DNA from: Pseudo-nitzschia pungens
Taxonomy: Eukaryota > Bacillariophyta > Bacillariophyceae > Bacillariales > Bacillariaceae
Direction: 5' to 3'
Length of the DNA: 64,000 bases
NCBI GenBank assembly: GCA_037355855.1
Contig: CM074760.1
Location: forward strand, 4,456,501 to 4,520,500
Shown here: piece by piece, positions 50,080 through 59,489 of the stretch
Numbering within the stretch: the first letter of the stretch is position 1
Layout: each line of letters begins with the position of its first letter
Notes under the pieces: model-generated
What the model was told of the DNA's origin: nothing
The model's input: only the letters and a program-made list of their open reading frames with translations
Databases searched by the model: none
Program-made: the position numbers and the translations under genes

Positions 50080-50667
50080 TTTTTGTTTTTTGGAGGAATG
50101 TGATAATTCCCGGTTTAAAAATAATTTGAATTTTAACTACCAACTTACTGCCAAACTTGCGAGTGTCAACTTGACACCCGGTGTCAAAGTGACACCGGGG
50201 GCACTTTGACACTTGACACTCGCTGATACTTTTGGGAGTCACTTTGACCCCGGGTGTCACTTTGACCCTGAGTGTCACTTTGACACTCGCATTGACAAAC
50301 AGAGGCATGATAAGATGAACAAAGGGCATATGACAAAGAACTTTGTTCATCTTGTTACGTGCCCTTTGTTCTTCATTCAACGTAAGGTTTACCGTATGTG
50401 CCGAACGAACAGTTATTTCGGAACGGAGGAAGTAAACCTTACTTGTAAGCTTATGTGAGAAGCGCGCACTTATTTCGGAACGGAGGAAGTACTTCGTATT
50501 ACCCTACGTTACGTACGGTACGAATATGTCTCAAAAATACTTGCGAATGACAAAAAAATACTTCGTAATTATTTCTTCATCATGATGATGAATGATGAAT
50601 GCGATCCGAGTTCAGAGCACCGAATACTTTAACTTACTACTACTTCGTAATTAAGTAAGTTACTAAT
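50080..50667. other. Non-coding, palindromic repeats and Stowaway-like ends
   Basis: 50160-50290 holds GTGTCA-type palindromes. 50405-50434 and 50461-50491 are two direct copies of a TTATTTCGGAACGGAGGAAG segment, the complement of the Stowaway-like CTTCCTCCGTTCCGAAATAA end. 50490-50660 is rich in TACTTCGTAAT words. No gene is seen. Confidence 0.5.
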
Positions 50668-51072
50668 GAGTGATTCCCGGAATTACATATCGGAGTATTA
50701 CATATTAGCTTTCCCGGAATTAATAAACACATATAAAAATTGCGCACCCAACGGAAGAACTAGATTTGTCTCAACGCACGAGGCCTATTTTGGAATTTGG
50801 AATCTTGTCCAAAGAAACCAAAATCCTCTATTAACTGCCAACCGGCGCATCTACTTATTTTTTGTCCGCGTCGTCACACATGTTTGATTACACGTGTCAA
50901 ATTTTTGATTTTTAAATTCCATCTATTTTTATGCACGCTTGTAGTCGGACAGACGGCACTACAAGGTTATATGAACATTTGAATCAGATATACGAGTCTG
51001 GTTATTCCGGGAATGTTTTTTACCTAAGATATGAACGCCTAAAAACGTAATATGTAATTCCGGGAATCACTC
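50668..51072. mobile_element. MITE with GAGTGATTCCCG ends, copy 1 (405 bp)
   Basis: Inverted termini GAGTGATTCCCGGAATTACA and its complement, flanked by AAT at both sides (50665-50667 and 51073-51075). The interior shares CCTATTTTGGAATTTGGAAT and GTAGTCGGACAGACGGCACT with the inverted copy at 55899-56257. A 3-bp duplication fits PIF/Harbinger-type movement. Its right end lies about 150 bp before the start of the UPF0301 gene. Confidence 0.8.
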
Positions 51073-51225
51073 AATTACTGATGTGATTGCTCTGATCATC
51101 TTCACCTTTCACCCCGGTTGAGACCTTCCAAAAAAGTGGAACAAAGAATTTCAGTGGTCGTATTCGGGCCAATAAATTTTTAATCAGTTCATCTCTGTGG
51201 TAAAAGACTTCCTGCGTTAGACAAC

Positions 51226-53463
51226 ATGACACAGGTTTTGAATCTTTCGAGTTGTTGCCCTTTGCTCCTCTTCTTCTTGCTGGTTGCAACTGTTGGATCC
51301 TTCTCGCTAAGTCACTGCAGAAACGGTAAATCGACATCCGTATCATTTTCGTTTTTCGCAGATATCTACAGAAAACCTTTTCGTGCGGTACCACGAACAG
51401 TACGAAGAAATAATGAAGTCCTCAACGAAGTACGTTTTTCAGATCATTTGATGTGTCGGCATGCGAAGTCCCGAGATTCAGACGACGGCGACGACGACGA
51501 CGATGATATAAAACTCGATGACGAGGACTGGAGAGCTTTTCGAGCAAAGTTGGTGATGGGGGAAAAGAACCCAAACGACGACGGCGGTGGCGACCTTCCG
51601 TCTTCTGATGCTCGTACGAGTACTTCGGTCGACAACAGCGGGAATGCTTTAGGTAATGGTCAATTTGATGGTGCAAGGGACGATGGTATAATTCTAGATG
51701 ACAGTGATTTGGATGGAATCGGATCTATCTTCCGGGACGAGTTTGTGGAGGGTTCGCAATCGGAATCAAAAAAGGGGACAAAAATGGATGGTTTAACACC
51801 ATTGGATCCATCACAATGGGCCTATGATTCAGGGGATGTCATTGAACAAGGAGCTGTGATTCTCGGAGGGATTGAACAAGAATTCGGTTTTGGTTTGCGT
51901 CAGCAGTATTTTCACAAAACAGTGATTCTTGTCCTTGACCATTCTCCAACTTTCACAAAGGGCATAATACTGAATCGGCCGACGGATCTCACTCTCGAAG
52001 ACGATATTAATCCTGGTCTTGAATGGAGAGTATGGTTTGGAGGTGACGTAGAAGGCTTGCATGCACGACATCCTGACATAGTATGTCTACACTCGCTAAA
52101 GGACGACAGAGCCACAAAAGCAAGCATTCCTGTCATGAAAGACATTCGATGGACAACATTTGATAACGCCAAGGTAAGTGCCTTGAAAAGAAAATGAAAT
52201 GACAAAACTACAGGACTCGTCATGGCTGACAAATGTTTTGAATATTAGAAACTCGTGAAAGCTGGCATTGCTTCTGTGTCTGACTTCTGGGTTTTTGTAG
52301 GATATGCCGGATGGGGTCCTAGTCAACTGAAAGGCGAACTTGAAAGGAATAGCTGGTACATGGCTGCTACTGACTCTCAAACTCTTCTCAAAGAACTTGC
52401 TCGCCAGTCAGAAGGCGCTGATCCCAGGGACGCAGGTTTAGACACTTGGACACTCCTAATGAATATGATCGGTAGAAGTGAAACAGCAAAACAATATTAT
52501 GTTCAATTCGACGACTTAATGCTCAAGGAATGGGCTTTCAGTAACTTACTGTCTGAATCTGCAGGTGGTGGTGCAGGTAGGCAACAACGAGATCCCGAAG
52601 AATTCAACACCAATCCCGAGCTAGTAGAAGGACTATTGAGTCTTCTCGAGGAACGTTCCGAACCTCCCATGGAGGGCGCACTGGTCTCTGCCTCAGGAGT
52701 AGCTCGGTCACCCTTTCTACTCCAAAAACAAGAATTTCACAAGTCGGTCGTATTGATACTGAAGGACGACAAGCTCGCAACAGTTGGTGTGATATTGAAT
52801 AGAGTATCAACAAAGGGAATCGATATCCAAGTGAACGATCTGAAGACAGGTGGAAAGAAGGTTGTTACTATTCCGATGAGGTTTGGGGGGCCTTATTCTA
52901 TACAAGGTGAGGAATCACTTCTCTGGATACACTGTAGTAAAGCTTTGCGTAAGGCTAATATTGGGCATCCAGTAGGTGACTATCAAAGCAATGGAATCTG
53001 GAAATGTACAACGGAAGATGTCATGAAAGCTGTAGGCCAAGGAATTGCACCACCGGAGGAATTTCTCGTAGTCAGTGGAGTATCTATTTGGCCGAAGCAA
53101 AAGGGTACCGAGCAGGGGATTCAGGGTGAATTGGAATTAAAAAATTTCGAATTAGTATCTAAATCTGTACGTGACGACATGTGGGCAGTTCTATTGAAGC
53201 AGCAAATCCGTCTGAAGAAGAGTAATTTTGTTGAGAGTCTGAAACTGTCGGAGGAGGCGTGGTCGCTTACTGTCGCTAATCAAATCCCAACTGATGAGAA
53301 TGAAGAAACTTTGAAGCCTCTGGGTGGTCTGGGAGAGAATTTTGACGAGGAGGACGACTCTTTTGTATTCAAGTCCGACTACAAAGTTGCTCAGCTCTCC
53401 GATGATGCTTTGCGAGGTTGGTGTGCTGTCTTTTTGCTCGGTATGACAAATTTTGAGATGTGA
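51226..53463 (+). CDS. Plastid tandem UPF0301/AlgH-like protein
   Basis: Two exons, 51226-52173 and 52249-53463, with a 75-bp GT-AG intron (AAG|GTAAGT ... ATATTAG|AAA, phase 0); 720 residues. The N-terminus is a signal peptide (CCPLLLFFLLVATVGS) with Phe directly after it, then a basic Ser/Arg-rich segment, the address for the diatom plastid stroma. An acidic Asp-rich linker follows. The first UPF0301 (DUF179, YqgE/AlgH) domain runs from about 207 to 400 (FHKTVILVLDH, GIILNRPTDL, VWFGGDV, DFWVFVGYAGWGPSQLKGEL). The second, more diverged domain starts at about 457 (FHKSVVLILKDD, GVILNRVST, MRFGGPYS, FLVVSGVSIWPKQKG). The molecular role of the family is not settled. It converges with dapB. Confidence 0.85.
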
Positions 53464-53645
53464 ACATTTTAGGCCTGGGACTCGATTCCGGAATGTTCTC
53501 AAATAGCTAATATTGTTGACCACAGAAGAAAACCATGCTAAAGATGTTTCGACACTGGAAGCTCGAGATCGTCAATAAAAATGTTGTCAGTCACTGCACT
53601 ATGATAATAACGAAGACGAAATCATTCGATTTAGCAATTTCCCAT
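53464..53645. other. Short convergent intergenic region
   Basis: 182 bp between two convergent stop codons, presumably holding both 3' UTRs; no further feature is seen. Confidence 0.4.
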
Positions 53646-54677
53646 TTATTCTAAGCCACCAGCTTCGAGCACGTCGATCATTGAATACACTTTTCCTTCG
53701 CTTTGTTCCCTCAACCGTCCAGCAAGGAACTTCACAGCGTCGGCAGTACCTTCCGCGTAGATAGTTCTGCCTGCGACGTTGTGTTCTAGTGCAAATTGAG
53801 TAGTGCCATCTGCGCTTGTCAGAGTATATCGATGAAAGGCGTGTCCGTTCATAGCGTCTTCTGGCACCCCGAAGTCGACAGCACCTTGATCATCTCGAAT
53901 CATTTCGATGTCGTCATATGTGAACTTGTCATCGCTTAATTCAGTGAGTGAATCGATCACAGCCTTGGCAGTTCCTGATGTATCGGCCTTCGTCTTTTGG
54001 TGCGACTCCCTGCAAGCAATTTTGTAACTTGCAAATGATCCAGGAAACTTCCTTGCAAGATCTTCAAGCGCAGCTTGCATGGCAACAATTTGTTTCGCCA
54101 TATTTGGTGCAATCACAGCGAAATGCTTTGCACTATTCACCCCTTCCATTAACTTTTCTCGATCACCACCAGTCGTGCCCATAACAAATGGAAGCTTTTG
54201 TTGGACATAAAAATCGGCGTTGGAGTTCACGGCAGAGGGGTGGGTGTAATCAATTGCCAGAACATTCTTCTCCCCACAAGAAGATTTAAGACCCTCAATA
54301 GAAGCGCACAGTTCCTCTTTTTCCGTTGACGGGATCAATCTAACCTCCGACGACTTTTGCGAGATGGGATCGTACACAACAATGGTCATAGGCTCAACGT
54401 CGGGCCCAGTCATGGCAACTGGAGTAAGCTTCATCCCCTTGCGCAGACAGGCTTCGGCAGCAGCTGTTGCCATGGGCCCGGGCATTCCATTCACCATCAC
54501 GCTTATATCAGCATCATTAATGTCCGTCGAGGACATTCGAAGAGGAGATGATGAAACCATTTTTTGGTTTCGTCGACCACTTGGGAGTGCCTGGAATGCG
54601 ATCCCGTCAAAAATTGACGAGAAAAGAACCAGCAATATAGAGCATGCTCTGATGTTTGTGGATTTCATTATCTTCAT
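53646..54677 (-). CDS. dapB: 4-hydroxy-tetrahydrodipicolinate reductase, plastid
   Basis: 343 residues, no intron, ATG at 54677. It catalyses the NAD(P)H-dependent reduction step of the diaminopimelate route to lysine. The nucleotide-binding motif is a plant-type VMVNGMPGPMATAAAEA (about residues 60-76). The catalytic and substrate motif is CRESHQKTKADTSGTAKAV (plant form of the bacterial E-H-H-x-x-K-x-D-x-x-S-G-T-A). VMGTTGGDREKL and IAPNMAKQ are the other conserved loops. The C-terminal domain ends LAGRLREQSEGKVYSMIDVL. The N-terminus is a signal peptide (CSILLVLFSSIFDGIA) with Phe at the predicted +1, then a Ser/Arg-rich transit-like segment, so it is a stromal enzyme. Length and motif order are normal for the plant-type family. 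Confidence 0.93.
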   Translation of the reverse strand: MKIMKSTNIRACSILLVLFSSIFDGIAFQALPSGRRNQKMVSSSPLRMSSTDINDADISVMVNGMPGPMATAAAEACLRKGMKLTPVAMTGPDVEPMTIVVYDPISQKSSEVRLIPSTEKEELCASIEGLKSSCGEKNVLAIDYTHPSAVNSNADFYVQQKLPFVMGTTGGDREKLMEGVNSAKHFAVIAPNMAKQIVAMQAALEDLARKFPGSFASYKIACRESHQKTKADTSGTAKAVIDSLTELSDDKFTYDDIEMIRDDQGAVDFGVPEDAMNGHAFHRYTLTSADGTTQFALEHNVAGRTIYAEGTADAVKFLAGRLREQSEGKVYSMIDVLEAGGLE

Positions 54678-55050
54678 GGGATCTTATATTTTCCGTTTTT
54701 TGTGGGTATTTGAAAGACGGTTCAATAGCGTTCGTGGTCTTGAGCAGATCGCCTTGATCGAAATTATGAACTCATTTCTGTCCTGATGGTGGTGTTGTGC
54801 GCGTACTTTTTGTACGGGTAGGTTTGCAGGTTTGTAAAGAAAGAATCGAATCGCGCACTGGGAGTGCTTCCGATCCTTGTATCTTCAGGAAGATGATCTG
54901 TTCCTTCAAATCGCTCAGGACCATCAAAATTGAGGGAAGAAAAAAGTCGGCCATCATTACTACGGGAAGTACGAAGTAAGTTACGTACGGTAAGATCTTA
55001 GTATTACTAGTAATATTTTTTACGAAGAGTAAATTGCAAGTAAACCTTAC
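54678..55050. other. Upstream region of dapB
   Basis: The presumed promoter of dapB up to the next MITE. 54965-55040 has TACGGTAAG and TACGAAGTA words common to other intergenic parts. No gene is seen. Confidence 0.35.
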
Positions 55051-55871
55051 TGGGCCATCCGATGGTTTTTATTTTCGCGCGGTTTTTGAGGACCGCGCGA
55101 AAAGTTATAACCGTTAATAACCGTTAATGACCGTTAACTTTAGACGAATAACTATGCGTCTAAAAAAGTTTTTAGACGCATAACTAATAACTATGCGTCT
55201 AAAAAAGTTTTTAGACCCATAACTATGCGTCTTGCGTCTAACTTTAGACGCACTGTGGGTCTAAAATTTTTTTAGACGCATAATTATGCGTCTGGACGCA
55301 TTGGTCCCGTATAATCGTACGCAGGCTAGTACAAGTTTTAGACGCATATCTATTCGTTTTAGACGCATTGTCCTGTAGAATCTTACACACCCTAGTACAA
55401 GTTTTAGACGCATAATCGTGAAATGACCCAACTTCAAGTTACAAATTAATTAAACGTGTCTACATAGACAATAGTACACTAAGTGTAAAACGTTATTGTG
55501 TATTGAACCACATCTATAAGTGACATCCGTTATGCGTCTAATAATTTTTCAGTTTACTACTGAGTTCTACGCTAATTTGGACCAGTTGTGCGTCTAAAAA
55601 AATTTTAGACGCATAACTCTGTAGAATTGTACACACATTTAGTACATGTTTTAGATGCATAAGTTGTGCGTCTAAAACTTTTTTAGACGCATAGTTATGC
55701 GTCTAATATTAGACGCATAATCGTGGCTTATGCGTCTAATAATAGGCGCATAACTATGCGTCTAAAAAAGTTTTTAGACGCATAAGTTTAACGTCTGATA
55801 ACGGTTTTAACGGTTATAGCTACGCGCGGTCCTCAAAAATCGCACGAAAATAAAAACCATCGGATGGCCCA
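55051..55871. mobile_element. 821-bp MITE made of TAGACGCATA palindromes
   Basis: Inverted ends TGGGCCATCCGATGGTTTTT at 55051 and the complement ending at 55871, extending through CGCGCGGT...GAGGACCGCGCG and AACCGTTA blocks. The interior contains more than fifteen copies of TTTTAGACGCATAA/TTATGCGTCTAAAA, many as adjacent inverted pairs. It is non-coding. No flanking duplication was identified. Confidence 0.82.
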
Positions 55872-55898
55872 GGAATTCAACACAGTAATTACGTAAAT

Positions 55899-56257
55899 GA
55901 GTGATTCCCGAAATACATAACACATTATTTCGACCCACATAAAAAATGTCACTTTGGATTCCCGAAAACATAAGGAGATATATTAAATGTCTTTTCACAT
56001 AGTGGTAGTGCCGTCTGTCCGACTACGACTTGACATAAACATAAATCGGAATCGCGCGCCAAAAAATCTTTAGATGCGCGCGTTGGCGGATAATAGATAA
56101 TTTTGGTTTCTCTCGACAAGATTCCAAATTCCAAAATAGGCCTCGTCCGTTGGAACTTATCTAGGCTTGTCCGTTGGGTGCGCAATTTTTCTATGCATTA
56201 ATTAATTTCGGGAATCGTTATATGTATTATCTCGATATGACATTTCGGGAATCACTC
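55899..56257. mobile_element. MITE with GAGTGATTCCCG ends, copy 2 (359 bp)
   Basis: Same family as 50668-51072 but in the opposite orientation: it has AGTGCCGTCTGTCCGACTAC and ATTCCAAATTCCAAAATAGG, complements of the blocks in copy 1. AAT flanks both ends (55896-55898 and 56258-56260). Confidence 0.78.
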
Positions 56258-56378
56258 AATACAAGAACTCGTACTCGTACTGTACCGGTAGTACAATCTT
56301 GAATCTCTGACTATCACGAAGTTTTATTTTTTCTTTGTTCGGAGCACAGATTTGTGTACGTAAGGTTACGATAACTTA

Positions 56379-56882
56379 CTACGGAATTCCTATCAGCTGA
56401 TCCCCCCATTTTTAATCAGATTAACTCGGGGAGTTTATGGCATTTTGACCTTCGTCTGGTGGTACATTTTTCTACTGGAGTCTACCACACGACTCGGTCC
56501 TTTCCCAGAAAGAAACTCTGGTACTAATTTTCTACACAAATTCATGTACAAATTAGGCTACAACTCCTCCTGACCCATGGTGATTGAATTGGAAGCAGTT
56601 GCAATAGACTTGTAGCCATACCATCTATGTCCATCCAACCCTTATGCCCAGAGTTGGTTTATCTGGTGTTATCAAGTCAAGATTGGTTGAGTAGGAGCCA
56701 AAATGTAATTTTGAACAACATATGTAGAATTAGTGCTGGAGAGATTTCTCAACGAGTTGCCTTGGAGATGCTCTGTAGAGCCATGTAGAAAAATCTACTA
56801 CCAGACGAAGGTCAAAATGCCCTAAACTCCCCGAGTTAATCTGATTAAAAATGGGGGGGATCAGCTGATAGGAATTTCGTAG
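56379..56882. mobile_element. MITE A, mariner-type family, intact 504 bp
   Basis: ~110-bp inverted repeats (CTACGGAATTCCTATCAGCT inward through TTTTTAATCAGATTAACTCG and GACCTTCGTCTGGT), flanked by TA at 56377-56378 and 56883-56884. The centre matches MITE B at 14180-14450. It is the intact reference copy that allows the nested copy at 10041-14524 to be recognised. Confidence 0.88.
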
Positions 56883-56884
56883 TA

Positions 56885-57106
56885 CCTGTTAACCAATACG
56901 GGAACAAGGGTAAGGTAAGATTTTTATTCCCCCTCTTTTTTTGGTTAACCTTCCACTTTTTCCCTTACACTTTAAACCTACTTACAGAACCCACAAAACA
57001 TATGAAAATATCGTGTAGTCGCGGCAACTCAACAAAAACATTTTGTGGGTTTTTTTTCAAGACATCCTACCAGTCATAAAAAGGACGCTGGGCGGAGCAC
57101 TTTTGC
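56885..57106. other. Spacer
   Basis: About 220 bp, with CCCTCTTTTTTTGGTTAACC and AACATTTTGTGGGTTTTTTTTC but no recognised feature. Confidence 0.3.
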
Positions 57107-57922
57107 AGGGGGGGAAATTGAAATAATTAATTAATATTCTTATTTGAGTAACTTTAACCACCAAAGGTGGACTAAAATTACTCAGTCTGTAACCAGACTT
57201 TATCATTGCCTCAATCAAAAAGTCATGACCCCAAGTAGTAGAATGACAACCAAGCTGACTACTACTCCCAAATTGGCAGCAAGCGTTCTCTCAGACATTG
57301 GGCCCCGGACATTGGGCCACTGTCAGTATCATCCATCAGCTCTTTCTCACCTGCTTGGATCTCTGGACATATCGGAATGAACGACTCCATGGTCCTGGGG
57401 GAACACTTGAGACTGAACAACAGCAATCTCTTGATGCTTCCATTTCATCTGAATTGGCCATTGGTGCAGCTGGTGCACTCCCCCAGTCACACTCCCTTTT
57501 ACAAACCCCTTTCCAAGTCCTACAAGGTCACACCCTGACTGCCAAGCGGCAGTGGCTTGCAACCATCCACCTTGCCAGGAAGCAGTATGCAGCCCCTACC
57601 CAAACAGTGCAGCCATACCAACAGGGGGCTGCTCTGCTGCAAGCTTAATTTAGTGGATCTTAGGGGTGCTTCCACCTTGAGACCTCGTGTCTTCCGCTAA
57701 TTTCCTGCTTCCTTTCCTGTCCTTCACCTTTTGATACGGGGCCTTTTCACACTATCTTTTGCCATATCCCTTTTCTTGATCTTGGGAATTCTCCCACTAT
57801 CTTCATTTCCCCTTCCCTTTCTCTCAAGTCCCTATTTTGTGGGCCTTGTTTTTGTTTATTTTCCTGCTTGTTTTTCCAGGTTGGTTTGAAAATTGTCGTT
57901 CTACTACAGGGGGGGGAATTGG
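57107..57922 (-). mobile_element. LINE insertion with twin-priming inversion
   Basis: Read on the minus strand: an antisense segment (57906-57244, carrying the end of ORF2 and most of the 3' UTR), then a sense segment (57243-57144) with the last ~100 nt of the 3' UTR including both hairpins, then an AT-rich tail. The two segments overlap by ~15 nt around GTC[A/G]TTCTACTAC. Near-identical CAGGGGGGGAAATTG-type sequences lie at both outer ends (57106-57120 and 57907-57920), a probable target duplication. It is more diverged from the other LINE copies, so older or another subfamily. Confidence 0.75.
57244..57648 (+). pseudogene. LINE ORF2 C-terminal fragment (twin-primed copy)
   Basis: Homologous to the last ~135 residues of the RT ORF (CLDLWTYRNERLHGPGGTLE, SELAIGAAGALPQSHSLLQT, LARKQYAA), with a frame break near 57300 caused by a short duplication of ACATTGGGCC. 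It ends in QGAALLQA-stop rather than the usual terminus. Non-functional remnant. Confidence 0.85.
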
Positions 57923-57924
57923 AG

Positions 57925-58376
57925 TATCACCAGCACAAGCATGCCTGTGCTAGTTTTCTTTTTCTTCTATATATGGATAGAGGAGCGCCGGAGGTACGGT
58001 CCCCCAGGGCTTCTAGCTGGAAGTGTCACATTCAGTACCCCTTATTTCATGCAGTTTAACATGTTGTAGACACTTTTTCTGTGAAAGTGAGAAAAAGCTA
58101 AAATATCAAGCCATATTGTGATGTTGCCCAACTTGCATAAATGACTGTTTTTTATTCTGTAAGACTCAAGTTTTGTGTTAGAGACTCAGAAAAATGAGAC
58201 CTAGAGAACCCAAGAACATTCTTATGCCCCCACTCTACATTAGAATCAACTATTTCAATTTTGGTTCCACTCCAACTGAGCCATTGATCCAGATTGGTAC
58301 GCATATGCCTTTGTTGAAATCCATAGGCAGTTTGACATCAGAAAAAATCTCATGAGGCATAAATCAAAAATAGAGT
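57925..58376. other. Non-coding region, nothing recognised
   Basis: About 450 bp, AT-rich, no gene or clear repeat seen apart from a short TGTGAAAGTGAGAAAAAGC stretch. Confidence 0.3.
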
Positions 58377-58570
58377 ATGTTCCAATCAGTTCCAGTCCAT
58401 GATTTACAACTAGCAAAAAACAAAAGAAATTTCACCAGTGATCCTATTTTTGTCACTATGACAGTTCAAATCACAAAGAAGGGGTCAAAATTGTCAAAGA
58501 GAAACAGACTGCCAAAGCAGCAGCAAAACTGCTTCTTTTTTTCGACCGAAAACCTTCCCGGGCCCAAACT

Positions 58571-58882
58571 ATGGCAAAAATTAATATCTCCCTCCCCACT
58601 GGATCAATTCCAACCAGACCATTTTGGAAAGCTCTATTATATAAAGAAGGAGAAACCCTCCAATTTGCGGATCAATTGGACGTGGAATTTTTGAGAAACC
58701 TTACAGAGATACATGCCTTTATTATTGTTGCAAATAAGAGATCAGAGCAAAAAAAAGTGATCGAAATTTGTCTTGGAGATTTTGAACCTCTATTGATTCT
58801 AAAAAACGGTAGACTGACAGACATGGAGACAGAGGGGGTTTTAAGATCATCTGCTGACGCTATGCAGAAAATGTATGCCTAA
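58571..58882 (+). CDS. Unknown small ORF, part of a repeat family
   Basis: 103 codons from the ATG at 58571. The sequence looks protein-like: an N-terminal basic part (IPTRPFWKALLYKEGET), then FLRNLTEIHAFIIVANKR, KKVIEICLGDFEPLLIL and SSADAMQKMYA. The last third is repeated in degenerate form at 32722-32850, so this belongs to a dispersed repeat or duplicated gene. A second overlapping frame from 58377 may hold more of it. Function unknown; probably a fragment. Confidence 0.35.
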   Translation: MAKINISLPTGSIPTRPFWKALLYKEGETLQFADQLDVEFLRNLTEIHAFIIVANKRSEQKKVIEICLGDFEPLLILKNGRLTDMETEGVLRSSADAMQKMYA

Positions 58883-59230
58883 GAGCAATCGATTTCAAAT
58901 CAATCGAATTCAATCTAAAATCAGCTCCACTACCTAACGGAGGCCCATCACAGTTGGGGGAGGAAAAGAATTTTCTTCGACTCTTTTTCTATTTTTACCA
59001 TGTCTTTACGACCCTTCTCAAGAACAAGAAACAAATCTTTGATTTTTTGAGTATCACAAAGAACCTTCTTCGATCTACATTACCATATTTCTTCAGAATT
59101 TTTGAAATGGCATATATCATCTTCAACCGGTTCTCCGAACATGCATATCTCTTTTTTCCATCGATACTACTCAACTCCGAACCTAGTGTATTGAACCACA
59201 TGCAAACTTCACCTAATCATCGGGGAACTA
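58883..59230. other. Non-coding spacer before gypsy element 2
   Basis: No convincing gene; a Phe/Leu-rich open frame here has the composition of random AT-rich DNA. AACTA directly precedes the LTR and would be the left target duplication of gypsy 2. Confidence 0.35.
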
Positions 59231-59484
59231 TGTAACATGCTGGCGTAGCCTTACTACGAAAGGCTATATGCCATACCCCAGGTCTACTAGTGATTAGAAT
59301 AGTAGTGATATGCAAATTGTGAGCTCTATTGGTTAGTCTATCTGTTACAGTTCTAAGAGCTCTTCAAGACAATCGGCGATTCTATCGACTCGCTGATTGT
59401 TTTTATCCTTATCCTTAATCCATTCCCGAGTGGACTCGTGACTGTATTCCGGTGCACGGCATGCTCCTCCATGGTACTGTTACA
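59231..59484 (-). repeat. 3' LTR of gypsy element 2
   Basis: 254 bp from TGTAACATGCTGGCG to GGTACTGTTACA. The terminal TGTAACATGCT is shared with the solo LTR at 30113. A short purine-rich ATGGAGGAGTAACCAAA on the element strand lies just before it and may be the polypurine tract. Confidence 0.75.
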
Positions 59485-59489
59485 TTTGG

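Noticed and set aside
58954..59235. A Phe/Leu-rich 93-codon frame suggesting organelle DNA transfer
   Set aside because: Composition only; no motif recognised and the region is simply AT-rich.
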